Positions 1 through 9,200 of a stretch of 64,000 nucleotides of DNA are shown here, in pieces. Below the pieces are notes generated by a model, which was given only the letters and a program-made list of their open reading frames with translations, was not told the origin of the DNA and searched no databases. Origin of the DNA: Dyadobacter fermentans DSM 18053. Lineage in GTDB: Bacteria > Bacteroidota > Bacteroidia > Cytophagales > Spirosomataceae. The DNA lies in the NCBI RefSeq assembly GCF_000023125.1, contig NC_013037.1:310001-374000 (forward strand), in the 5' to 3' direction. A program made the translations under genes and the position numbers. Positions within the stretch are counted from its first letter, which is position 1, and every line of letters begins with the position of its first letter.

Positions 1-504
1 CAGCAGCCAGTCGCCGATGGCGCGCGCGCTGCCGGCGGCGTATAAATTGTCGTATTGGCTGGCCTCGCGCAGCTTTTCGAAGCCCTCGCGGATCGCCTGC
101 TCGGTGAGGGACGAAATCCAGAGCCGCTTCACGGGAACGTTGCATTTGGCTTTGAGCAGCACCCAGCGCTGGATGAGCTCGCCTTCCTGGCCGGCGTCAC
201 CGCAGTTGATCACCTCCTCGCAGTTGCGCACGAGCGTTTCGATCACGCCGAACTGCCGCATGGCGCCTTCATTGTCTATCAGCTTGATTCCGAAGCTGGA
301 AGGGATCATCGGGAGCTCTTCCAGCCGCCACGATTTCCAGCGTTCGGTGTAGTCGTGCGGTTCTTTGAGGGTGCAGAAATGGCCGAATGTCCACGTTACC
401 TGGTAGCCATTGCCTTCGTAATAACCGTCGCGGCGCTGGCCTGCGCCGATTACCGCTGCAATGTCTTTGGCTACGCTGGGTTTTTCTGCAATACAAACTT
501 TCAT
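1..504 (-). CDS. topB: DNA topoisomerase III (type IA), N-terminal part, cut by window edge
   Basis: Reading the minus strand from an ATG at 504 gives 168 residues with no stop before base 1. The protein begins MKVCIAEKPSVAKDIAAVIG, the usual start of TopB, which relaxes and decatenates DNA through a 5'-phosphotyrosine intermediate. The Toprim acidic motif is visible around residue 115 as CGDAGQEGELIQRW, the form common in Bacteroidota. The catalytic tyrosine domain lies outside the window. Identity is firm from these two motifs; whether the gene is complete cannot be judged here. Confidence 0.93.
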   Translation of the reverse strand, partial: MKVCIAEKPSVAKDIAAVIGAGQRRDGYYEGNGYQVTWTFGHFCTLKEPHDYTERWKSWRLEELPMIPSSFGIKLIDNEGAMRQFGVIETLVRNCEEVINCGDAGQEGELIQRWVLLKAKCNVPVKRLWISSLTEQAIREGFEKLREASQYDNLYAAGSARAIGDWLL

Positions 505-1081
505 AATTCTCGATCCGCCACCGGCCGGGCCGGTATGTGTGTCCATTTTGGGGGTGCAAATATGCGCATTTTTGTCCAGACTTCCCGTCGCATCCGCCTC
601 GCATTTCCCCGCCCGCCCCCAGGCTGAACACCGGCATTTTGCGCCCATTCTGACCGGTTACTCAATCCGCACAAAAAAATTTTAAAAAATTTTTAAAAAA
701 ATTTCGTGGTTTTCGGATTTCGCAAACCGATTCTTCGGTGTTTTTGGCTATTGGTAGAATCCACTCCGAATTAAATTTGGTATTTGATGGTGAAGTTGAA
801 ATAAAATGAACCTGTTTAATATGCCTTAACAATTTGGTAATACCTGCCCGTCGCAATGCAAAATCTTATGAAGCGCCGAAATCGTCAAATCCGTTACATT
901 TAAATTTTGAATCTTTAAATAGTTATATTTGTAACCAGGATTAGAAGGCTGTTTGATATAGAATTTGATAGTTTAACGCTTGTGTAGTAAATGCGTTGAA
1001 CGTTTGTTTTCAGAATATTGTAGTATATTTGTACTCGAAATACGAATGAGAACACAAGAAAAAACTAAAACACTATTACCA
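505..1081. other. AT-rich intergenic region between topB and a small secreted protein gene
   Basis: This 577-base gap separates two divergent genes. It holds a long A/T tract around 665-712 and two promoter-like sites reading rightwards (906-931 and 1003-1031). A 64-codon frame on the minus strand (662-856) has low-complexity, AT-driven composition and no recognisable features, so it is not called. No RNA gene was recognised. Confidence 0.5.
1003..1031 (+). promoter_or_regulatory. Bacteroidota-type promoter for the small secreted protein
   Basis: TTTG at 1003-1006 and TATATTTG at 1024-1031 match the Bacteroidota -33/-7 consensus (TTTG and TAnnTTTG) with a 17-base spacer. Transcription would start about 40 bases before the ATG at 1082. 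A second TATATTTG at 924-931 with TTTG at 906-909 (14-base spacer) could be a weaker upstream promoter. Confidence 0.6.
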
Positions 1082-1339
1082 ATGAAAAATGCAAAAAATC
1101 TGCTAGCCGTTGCTTTGATTGCAATCACTAGCGCAGCTTATGCCAACAACAACTCTACATATACAGTTGAAGAAAAAACGAAGGTAGCCATTGTTAACAA
1201 CGCATTGCCTGCTTCGGCCCCGGTTCTGGACAGCCCGGCACCACAAAAAGAAAAGATTACGGCTGACACCAATAAACATAGCGCTGCCCAGAAAGCCGCT
1301 ATCGTAGGCCTCCAATTGAAAAGTGTAACTACGAAGTAA
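1082..1339 (+). CDS. Small secreted protein of unknown function (85 aa)
   Basis: The start at 1082 gives MKNAKNLLAVALIAITSAAYA followed by NN, a typical Sec signal peptide with cleavage after AYA. An upstream in-frame ATG at 1046 would put 12 polar residues before the signal peptide and is less likely. The mature part is only about 64 residues, rich in K, A, T and V, with no cysteine and no known domain. The gene has its own promoter (1003-1031) and an intrinsic terminator (1383-1413), so it is transcribed alone. Similar short secreted proteins are common in Cytophagales, but no function is assigned. Confidence 0.75.
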   Translation: MKNAKNLLAVALIAITSAAYANNNSTYTVEEKTKVAIVNNALPASAPVLDSPAPQKEKITADTNKHSAAQKAAIVGLQLKSVTTK

Positions 1340-1382
1340 GTGATTGAACCTCAGTGGTTCGGTTAAGATTGATTGATGGTTT

Positions 1383-1413
1383 AAAAAGGGAGAAATTTTT
1401 CTCCCTTTTTTTT
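1383..1413 (+). terminator. Intrinsic terminator after the small secreted protein
   Basis: AAAAAGGGAGAAA (1383-1395) pairs with TTTCTCCCTTTTT (1398-1410), and the stem runs straight into a T tract ending at 1413. It lies 44 bases after the stop codon. Confidence 0.8.
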
Positions 1414-1511
1414 GTGCTTCAAAATCCGGCTTGAATACAACTGGATTGCCACGCGGTTTTTTTACCTTACGGGTTAAAACCCCACTTGCAATGCCATTTT
1501 CAAAGCTACCC

Positions 1512-2210
1512 ATGAAGCTTCTGCTCATCGAAGATGAGCCTAACGTTATATCGCTGATCCAACGCAGTCTCACAGCCAACGGCCACGAAATCACCATTGC
1601 GATGGACGGGCAGTCGGGTTTGCAGATGGTGTTGCAGCACCAGTTCGACGTCATTATCCTCGACCTGATGATCCCGATCATTAACGGCATGGAGGTGTGC
1701 CGCCGGGCGCGCAATGCACAGGTTACCACGCCGATCCTCATGCTCACCGCACTCGGTACGACCGAAAATATCGTTTCCGGACTCGATTCCGGAGCTGATG
1801 ACTACATGACCAAGCCATTCAAGCTGGCTGAGCTCGAAGCGCGCCTGCGGACGCTGATACGCCGCGGGAAGGAGCCCGAAAAGGAGAAAAACGACAAAGT
1901 ACTTACGCTCGGCGACCTCGTGCTCGACAAGGTAACCAAAACCGTGAAGCGGGGAGGGCAGCCGATCGAACTCACCGCCACGGAATTTCGCCTGCTCGAA
2001 TACCTGCTTTCTAATACAAACCGCGTGCTGAACCGCATGGAAATACTTGAAAATGTGTGGGATATCAATTTCAACCTGGGCACGAACGTGGTGGATGTTT
2101 ACATCAACTACCTCCGTAAAAAGATCGATAAGAACCACGATATTAAACTGATCCACACTGTTTTCGGAATGGGCTACGTGATCCGCCAGTCGTATGAGGA
2201 TACAAAATAA
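1512..2210 (+). CDS. OmpR/PhoB-family response regulator
   Basis: The start at 1512 (MKLLLIEDEPNVISLI) is chosen because it opens directly into the first receiver strand; upstream TTG and ATG codons would add a tail with no domain. The 232-residue protein has a receiver domain (1-120) with acidic pocket E7-D8, phosphoacceptor D51 in the ILDLM strand and K101 in MTKPF. A winged-helix DNA-binding domain follows (about 135-228), ending with the VRGMGY-like HTVFGMGYVI wing. Its stop overlaps the start of the kinase at 2194 by 17 bases, so the two form a co-translated two-component system. The signal and target genes cannot be told from sequence. Confidence 0.93.
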   Translation: MKLLLIEDEPNVISLIQRSLTANGHEITIAMDGQSGLQMVLQHQFDVIILDLMIPIINGMEVCRRARNAQVTTPILMLTALGTTENIVSGLDSGADDYMTKPFKLAELEARLRTLIRRGKEPEKEKNDKVLTLGDLVLDKVTKTVKRGGQPIELTATEFRLLEYLLSNTNRVLNRMEILENVWDINFNLGTNVVDVYINYLRKKIDKNHDIKLIHTVFGMGYVIRQSYEDTK

Positions 2211-3564
2211 GATTGCGCTCATCTTTACCGCGCTGTCGGCGGGTATCATCTGGGCGCTGAGCGTGTTTGTCTACTTTTTTGCTTCCGAAAGCATCTCCGC
2301 CAGCTTTTTTCACCGGCTGGAAGTGCGTTCGGACATTGTGGGGCATGCGGCTTTGCAGGAAAACAAATCGCTGACGTCCATTTACTACGATATCAAGGAG
2401 CGACACCTGGGCAGCCTTCCCTACGAGAAGCACCGCATCCTGCCCGATCCGCCCGACGAGGCCACCAAAAAGCGGCTCTCGCTGCCTTCATCATTCTTCG
2501 AGGCGTCAAAAAACGAAATCCCGGTCCGGTTTTTCAATCATGATACTTCCTATGTCGTGCTGCGCGTGGCGCGCGATAACAAGCGGTTGATGGTGGTATC
2601 GTCGGCGCTGGACACCTATGGCATGCAGGAAATGGGCAACCTGAAAAACCTCCTGCTGATCGGGTTCTTCATCGCGATGATATTCGTGTTCACGTTCGGC
2701 AAGCTGTTTTCGAATGAGATTTTCAAGCCGATCCGCCGCATCATCCGCAATGTGAAGGGCATTAATGCCCACAACCTGCACCAGCGGCTCGTGGTGGAAC
2801 CTACCGACGACGACGTGGAAGCATTGTCGAGGACGTTCAACGACATGCTCGACAGGCTGGAAGTGACCTTCGAAATGCAGAATAATTTCGTGAGTAATGC
2901 GTCCCACGAGTTCAGGACGCCGCTTACCGTGGTGAGCGGGGAGGCCGAGCTGGGCATGTCGATGCCCGGTTTGCCGGAGAGCGTGAAGGAGTCATTTCTG
3001 AATATTTACAAAGAAGTTGAAAAACTGGAACACCTCACCAATAGCATGCTCAGCCTCGCGCAAACGGGCTTCGACGGTAAAAAAGAGCAATGGGAAGGCG
3101 TGCGGATCGACGAACTGATCCTTTCCGTGAAAGAAGCAACAGACCGCATTATCCCTGATAACCATGTGGTGATCGATTTCGACAATCTGCCCGACGACGA
3201 GGGCAAGCTGGTGGTAAACGGCAACCTCGCATTGCTGAAAGCGGCGTTTTCCAACATTGTGCTCAATAGCTGCAAGTATTCGGACAACAAACCTGTGAGG
3301 ATCAAGATCAGCGCGGACGCCAAATATGTGATCGTGGAGATAACCGACCAGGGGATCGGTATTCCGGACCGCGAGATCGGGCAGATCTTTGTGCCGTTTT
3401 TCAGGGCTTCCAACACGGGCCGGTATAAAGGCTACGGAATCGGTTTGCCGCTGACAAACAACATTATACGCATGCATCAGGGCAAGGTGGAAGTGCACAG
3501 CCGCGTGCAGGAAGGCACCCGCTTCATCACCTATCTTCCGTACAGGTATTCCCATCATTCTTAA
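2194..3564 (+). CDS. Membrane sensor histidine kinase (HAMP type), partner of the upstream regulator
   Basis: This 456-residue protein has a transmembrane segment at about 8-30, a periplasmic region of roughly 120 residues, a second transmembrane segment near 152-172, and a HAMP linker. The dimerisation/phosphoacceptor helix carries NASHEFRTPLT with H238. The ATPase domain shows the N box (NIVLNSCKYS), DQGIGIP and GYGIGLPL. Architecture matches the CusS/ArlS-like class. The periplasmic loop has no known sensor fold, so the ligand is unknown. Translation is coupled to the response regulator by the 17-base overlap. Confidence 0.93.
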   Translation: MRIQNKIALIFTALSAGIIWALSVFVYFFASESISASFFHRLEVRSDIVGHAALQENKSLTSIYYDIKERHLGSLPYEKHRILPDPPDEATKKRLSLPSSFFEASKNEIPVRFFNHDTSYVVLRVARDNKRLMVVSSALDTYGMQEMGNLKNLLLIGFFIAMIFVFTFGKLFSNEIFKPIRRIIRNVKGINAHNLHQRLVVEPTDDDVEALSRTFNDMLDRLEVTFEMQNNFVSNASHEFRTPLTVVSGEAELGMSMPGLPESVKESFLNIYKEVEKLEHLTNSMLSLAQTGFDGKKEQWEGVRIDELILSVKEATDRIIPDNHVVIDFDNLPDDEGKLVVNGNLALLKAAFSNIVLNSCKYSDNKPVRIKISADAKYVIVEITDQGIGIPDREIGQIFVPFFRASNTGRYKGYGIGLPLTNNIIRMHQGKVEVHSRVQEGTRFITYLPYRYSHHS

Positions 3565-3703
3565 TTCATTTTAATATTCTTATTTCATTCTAATAAGTCT
3601 CTCACTACATTATAATATCGCTCTTAAACCGGGCTAATGTCTCAGCTGTAACATTGCATTGTAATTGATTATCAACGCTTTGTTAACTTAAAACAGCAAT
3701 TAT

Positions 3704-4162
3704 ATGAGAACAGTGGTGATACCTACGGACTTTACGAATGAAGGGATACAGATTGCCGAAGCCATTGTAAGAGAGATGCGGGACGAGGTGCGTTTGATCT
3801 TTACACACCTTTTCCATGTGGCCGACGACATTCAGGATTTGCTCTTCTCAACCTACCGCGAAAAAGAATATGAACTCGTTCCAGAAGAGTTCTGGGAAGA
3901 GTGCCGGATGCTCCGGGAAGCCTACCCCGAAATTTCGAGCATCAAAATCGACTTCTTCTATGGCAACAAGCTGGCCCTGCTGAAAAATTTCCTGGAATAC
4001 TACGAAACGGATCTCATTGCTTATTCGGAGCAATACGGAATTCCGAAGCTGACCAAAAGCAGTCTGGACGCATTGCCGGTGCTGAAAAAGACCGGTTATA
4101 TGATGATCAACGCCGACATGGTACGCGTGTCGTCGCTGGCCGATGCGGGAGGTTACCGGTAA
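3704..4162 (+). CDS. UspA-like (universal stress protein fold) protein
   Basis: The 152-residue product opens with MRTVVIPTDFTNEGI, the first strand and loop of the universal stress protein fold found in many Bacteroidota UspA-type proteins. A HUP-like alternation of strands and helices follows (SSIKIDFFYGN, TDLIAYSEQYG). The ATP-binding glycine signature GxxG(9)GS/T of classical UspA is not evident near the C-terminus, so it may be a non-ATP-binding member. No signal peptide is present; it should be cytoplasmic. It sits between a two-component system and a bestrophin channel, 139 bases after the kinase, so it may have its own promoter. Confidence 0.6.
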   Translation: MRTVVIPTDFTNEGIQIAEAIVREMRDEVRLIFTHLFHVADDIQDLLFSTYREKEYELVPEEFWEECRMLREAYPEISSIKIDFFYGNKLALLKNFLEYYETDLIAYSEQYGIPKLTKSSLDALPVLKKTGYMMINADMVRVSSLADAGGYR

Positions 4163-4212
4163 GCCGGTGTTTTTTGATATGAGATTGTGAAAAAGGTTAA
4201 AGACTAGGCTAT

Positions 4213-5121
4213 ATGCTTCTCAAAAAGAATATCCCGATCCGCTACATCTTCGGTAAGATCAAGTACGAGGTCATGTTTGTGACCGTCTACGGTATCGCTA
4301 TCGAGGTCATTTACCAGAATTACCATATTACCAACATTTCGATCCCGATGACGGTGCACAGCGTGCTCGGTACGATCATTTCGTTGCTCCTTGCATTCCG
4401 TTCCAATCAGGCCTACGACCGTTGGTGGGAAGCCCGGATCATTTGGGGTGCCATCGTAAACGACTCGCGGACATTCGCGCGGCAGATCCTTTCGCTCATG
4501 GAAGACCCGCTCGATCCCGACCGTATCGACGGTTTCAAGAAGCGGATGATCAAGCGCCAGATCGCCTGGTGTTACGCATTGGGCAAAGGCCTGCGCCGCG
4601 ACGACCCGATGCCGATGATCAGCAAGTTTGTGTCCGAAGAAGAAATGGAATACCTGAAAGACTTCGACAACAAGCACGTTGGCCTGGTGCAGCTGCACGC
4701 CCGTGACCTGAACAATGCATTGAAACAAGGCTGGCTGAACCCCTACCAGCAGGTAGAGCTCGACCAGACGCTGACGCGCCTGTGCGATCACATGGGTAAG
4801 TCGGAACGGATCAAAAACACCGTTTTCCCTTCGACTTACAGCCTTTACATTCATCTGGCATTGCACTTCTTTATCCTCTTGCTGCCGTTCGGGCTGGTTC
4901 AGCTGTTCGGTTTCCTGATGGTGCCGGTGCTGGTGGTGATCACGGCATGTTTCTTCCTGATCGAGAAAATGGCGATCCATTTGCAGGACCCGTTCGAAAA
5001 CAAGCCTACCGACACGCCTGTGCTGTCGATCTCGAGGAATATCGAGCGTGATTTGAAACAAATGATGAAAGACAAGCACGTTCCCCAGGCATTTCAGCCC
5101 GAAACGTTCTACATTTTGTAG
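4213..5121 (+). CDS. Bestrophin-family anion channel (UPF0187 type)
   Basis: The 302-residue protein has the family hallmark near residues 50-75: SLLLAFRSNQAYDRWWEAR follows a hydrophobic segment. Further membrane segments occur at about 20-40 and 220-260 (HLALHFFILLLPFGLVQLFG). Length agrees with bacterial bestrophins, which form pentameric ion channels in the inner membrane. It lies 50 bases downstream of the UspA-like gene and may share its transcript, ending at the hairpin at 5146-5169. The transported ion cannot be deduced. Confidence 0.88.
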   Translation: MLLKKNIPIRYIFGKIKYEVMFVTVYGIAIEVIYQNYHITNISIPMTVHSVLGTIISLLLAFRSNQAYDRWWEARIIWGAIVNDSRTFARQILSLMEDPLDPDRIDGFKKRMIKRQIAWCYALGKGLRRDDPMPMISKFVSEEEMEYLKDFDNKHVGLVQLHARDLNNALKQGWLNPYQQVELDQTLTRLCDHMGKSERIKNTVFPSTYSLYIHLALHFFILLLPFGLVQLFGFLMVPVLVVITACFFLIEKMAIHLQDPFENKPTDTPVLSISRNIERDLKQMMKDKHVPQAFQPETFYIL

Positions 5122-5145
5122 TGAGGGTTAAAAACCCAACACGTG

Positions 5146-5173
5146 ATAGCGGCGCCCAGGCGCCGCTATTTTC
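5146..5173. terminator. Bidirectional hairpin terminator between convergent genes
   Basis: ATAGCGGCGC (5146-5155) pairs with GCGCCGCTAT-type sequence ending at 5169 around a short loop, followed by TTTTCG for the rightward strand. It sits between the bestrophin stop (5121) and overlaps the stop codon of the leftward gene (5166), so it probably serves both directions. Confidence 0.7.
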
Positions 5174-6053
5174 GTTTCATGCCGTTATGAATGTCCACCA
5201 GGATGCGGTGGTCGTCGCGCACCCAGTTGCCGCTCTGGTATTTTTTGTGCTTGCCGGTAAAAAGGTAATCCTCGAACATATCGTAGGCCTTGTGCGCGTC
5301 GTCGGCGGAATGGAACGATTCCAGCCAGGTGGAAGGTATCTGATCCTTTTTGACTACGCCAATACCCACATTGTAAAGCCTCACGATCCCCTGCGAAAAT
5401 TCCAGCGAAATGTAATCCTGCTCACGGATCTGCGCGCTGCTGAGCACCGATGCCGTGTGCGCGAGGTAATTCAGTAGCCGTGCGCGGATCTGCGCATCGG
5501 TTTCCGGGCGTGCGGGCTTAATGCGCCACCAGTTGTTCTGCCCAAAGTAAGGGTCTTCGCGAAAGCGCGGCAGCTTCCGGCCGTACTCCGTGAGCGACAG
5601 GCTTTCGGTGGGAGAGAATTCGAAGTTGATCAGCCGCAGACCATTGTCGGCATAAGTGATGAAAACGCCGATTTCCTCAGTATTGCGGTTTGAGGTAAGG
5701 AAAATGGAGCTGGTGGTGGTATCGAAATCCCATTGGCCGACGGTGTATTCGCCTTTGGTGCCTACCCGGGTGAAAGTGCTGTCGGGGAAGAAGGAAATCA
5801 GCATATCGTTTTTAGAGCCTGGCTCAAACTGCCTGACCGGCTGGCCGTCGGGGCTGATGACGCCCTGGTTACCCGTACTCACACCCGAAATGCGCCAGGT
5901 GCCGATCATATTGGCCGGTTTCGGCTTGGTACGCTCCCGGATCTCGTCGCGCGCCGGGCGGGAGGGACGTTTGGAGCCGGTCCGGTAGATGATCCCGTGA
6001 TGCTGCATCATGGTGATCATCATAAAGAGTATGAAGAGTTTAAAGGATGTCAT
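5166..6053 (-). CDS. Exported protein of unknown function (295 aa)
   Basis: The N-terminus MTSFKLFILFMMITMMQHHG is a hydrophobic export signal. The segment at about 48-165 (starting NMIGTWRISGVST) has a repeated beta pattern and a GTW opening that recalls lipocalin-like domains, though this is weak. The C-terminal half (about 175-290) is alpha/beta and rich in aromatic and charged residues (FGQNNWWRIKP, YDMFEDYLFTG). No family was recognised. It is monocistronic, convergent with the bestrophin gene and divergent from the large heme protein at 6235. Confidence 0.75.
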   Translation of the reverse strand: MTSFKLFILFMMITMMQHHGIIYRTGSKRPSRPARDEIRERTKPKPANMIGTWRISGVSTGNQGVISPDGQPVRQFEPGSKNDMLISFFPDSTFTRVGTKGEYTVGQWDFDTTTSSIFLTSNRNTEEIGVFITYADNGLRLINFEFSPTESLSLTEYGRKLPRFREDPYFGQNNWWRIKPARPETDAQIRARLLNYLAHTASVLSSAQIREQDYISLEFSQGIVRLYNVGIGVVKKDQIPSTWLESFHSADDAHKAYDMFEDYLFTGKHKKYQSGNWVRDDHRILVDIHNGMKRK

Positions 6054-6234
6054 GGTGCGGCTGCTGATGCGGTAGTGTTTACCCTAATTTAGGTATTTAA
6101 ATTCAAATCCAAATGAAGTAAACAGGCAGAAACATGAAATTTTGAGTATTTCCGGGCCATTTTTTTCTTATTCCGGCATATCGGGATGGTCATACTGCAT
6201 CCGCGTTTAATCCTAAAACCCAGGACTTCTGCCC

Positions 6235-9200
6235 ATGAACTTGCTCAGGTTGCTACCGCTGCTGCTGGTATTTGTATTGTTTAATTTCAAAGACGACTTT
6301 CAGCCGCGTAACGCGCTGGAAGCTACGCCGCTTTCTGCCGATACGCCATTGCGCGCCGTGCAGGATGCGAAGGGCGAAACGATCAGTATTTTCCGGGGCA
6401 GCGAGTCGAAGCCGATCCTGACGCAAAACGCAACACCCGATTTCAGGCCCTACTTGCACCCGATCGTCGCTCCCGACGGCCAGGGCGTGCTCACCGAATA
6501 CAGTCCGGGCCACCACAAGCACCAAACGGGCATTTACTGGGGCTACACCCGCGTGAACGGCCGCGATTATTTCCATCATCCGGGTGATGGTTATTGGAAA
6601 AAAATCTCCGCCAAAGTGCTGGAAGCCAAGGGTACGGAAGTGAAATGGCAAACCGTGTACGACCTCCTCGACTCGACCGGCACCGCCGTGCTCACCGAAA
6701 CGCAAAACTGGTCTATGCGGGTAAAAGACGGCAAATACCTCCTCGACCTTGAATGGAACGGCGAAGCCAAAACCGACGTCACCATCGGCAAATACGACTA
6801 CGGCGGCCTATTTGTGCGCATGCCGTGGAAAGAGGGCATCAAAGGGGCCGTGGTGAATGCGGCGCGGCAAAAGAACGAGAAAGCCGAAGGCCAGGCGGCT
6901 ATGTGGGTGGACATTGGGATGCAGGTGCCCGGCCGCAACGACCTCGCGCACATCGCCATTCTCGACCATCCCTCCAACAAAGGCTACCCGCAAACGTGGC
7001 GCGTGGACGGCCAGCTGGGCGCGGGCCCGGCGCGCGCGCGCAAGGGCGATTGGCACATCCAAAAAGGCGAAACGGAGATCATTAAACATGAACTGGTGGT
7101 TTACACCGGTGATTTTAAGGATGTGGAGCTGAATAAAACATTCGGCGAGTTTATCGGTAATACTGGGCAGTATAATACCACTGCATTGTGGGCGCTGGCG
7201 CAGAAGGAGGGTAGGGAAGCCAAATTCCTCAGTGCGCAGGAAGCTGTGGCCGCGATGACCGTGAAGGAGGGTTATCAGGTCAATGCATTTGCCTCCGAAC
7301 CGATGATGACCCAGCCGATGGCATTCTGCTGGGACGACCGTGGCCGGATGTGGATCGCTGAAAACAAAGACTATGAATCACGCGGGAAAGGATTTTCCAA
7401 CAACGGCAGCAGCCGCATTCTCATCCTGGAAGACACCGATCACGACGGCGTGGCCGATAGCAAAAAGGTGTTCATGGAAGGCATCGCATTCCCGGCCGCA
7501 TTGGCGGTGGGATTTGGCGGCGTGTTCGTGGGAGCACCGCCGAACCTCTTGTTTGTCCCCGACAAAAACGGCGACGACAAAGCCGATATAGACGACATTG
7601 AAGTGCGGCTCACCGGCTGGGGCATCCGCGATCGCCACGAAACGCTCAACAGCTTTCATTGGGGCCCCGACGGCTGGCTGTACGGCTTGCAGGGATTTGC
7701 AACGCCCTCCAAAGTAGGCAAACCGGTTGGAAAAGGTAAACTATACAAGCATAAAGACGCATTCCCCGAAAATATCGAAGTTGAAGACGGCGTCGACATC
7801 AATGGCGGCGTGTGGCGCTACCATCCTACCAAACGCCGGTTTGAGGTGGTGGCGCACGGTTTCAGCAATCCCTGGGGCATCGATCACGACGCCAAAGGCC
7901 AGCTTTTCATCACAGCCTGCGTGATCCCGCATTTGTGGCACGTGGTGCCGGGCGGCATTTACCACCGGCAGGGCGGGCAGCATTTCAATCCGTATGTATA
8001 TAATGATATCAAAACCATCGCCGATCACAGCCACCGCTCGGCGCATGGCGGGGCGCGCATTTACCAGTCGGATGCCTTCCCGGCGGCTGAGCGCGGCAAG
8101 ATTTTCATGGCTAACATTCACGAGCACGGCATTTTGTCGGACCAGCTCATTCCGAAAGGCTCCGGCTTCGCGGGCAAGCACAGCGACGATTTCCTGATGG
8201 CCAACAACGCCCAGTGGGTCGGGTTCAGCATGGAAATAGGGCCGGAGGGCGGCATGTACATCCTCGACTGGCACGACGCCGACATCTGCGGCTCCGACGT
8301 ACTCAACTCCGAAACCGGCCGGATTTTCAGGGTAGTGCCCAAAAACTCCCTCGCCGAAAACTGGAAGGGCCGCTACGACGACCTCAACAAACTTTCCGAC
8401 GCCGACCTGGCCGCATTGCAAACGAGCAAAAGCGACTGGCATGCGCGGCGTGCGCGGGTGGTTTTGCAAAGCCGCGCCGCAGCCAGTGGCAAGATTTCGC
8501 AGGAAGCAATTGCCAAACTGAATGTACTGTACCAATCCACGGACAATGCCGACAACCGCCTCCGGGCGATGTGGGCATTGAAAGTCACCGATAACCTGGA
8601 CAATGCAGCGTTAAAGCAGGCGCTGGGCGACGCGGACGCGCACGTTCGCGCCTGGGCGATCCAGTTTTTGTGCGAGGATGCACAGCCGGGCGTGGAAGTG
8701 GTTAGTCAATTCGCCAAAATGGCGGCTGGTGATGCGTCGCCGGTGGTACGCCTTTACCTCGCGTCGGCGCTGCAACGGGTGAATGATGAGGGCAAATGGA
8801 ACATTGCCAAGGGACTTTTGGCGCACGCAGGCGATGCGGCCGACCATAATCTTCCGAAAATGATCTGGTTTGGCATCGAGCCGCTCGTGAAAGGCAACGC
8901 AACTCGTGCACTGGAATTGGCTGGAAGCAGTAAAATACCGATGGTAACGCAGTTTATAGCGAGAAGATTGGTGGATGCGGACCAGATTTCGACACTTGTA
9001 GCAGCCCTCGGAAAAACCTCAGCAAACCGCACCGACCTGCTCACCGGCATGCGCGACGGACTCGAAGGCCGCACGGACATTCAAACGCCGGACAACTGGA
9101 ATGCAGTTTACACAAAACTCAAACAGGCCGACAAACCAACCGCCCAGCTCGCCGCCGATCTCGGCCGCCATTTCGGCGACACCGAATCAGCCAAAACCGC

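Noticed and set aside
55..627. Long open frame on the plus strand over the left edge
   Set aside because: It is opposite topB and has no protein motif; topB on the minus strand explains the region with a clear family match.
662..856. Short minus-strand frame in the topB upstream gap
   Set aside because: AT-driven low complexity, no promoter and no motif.
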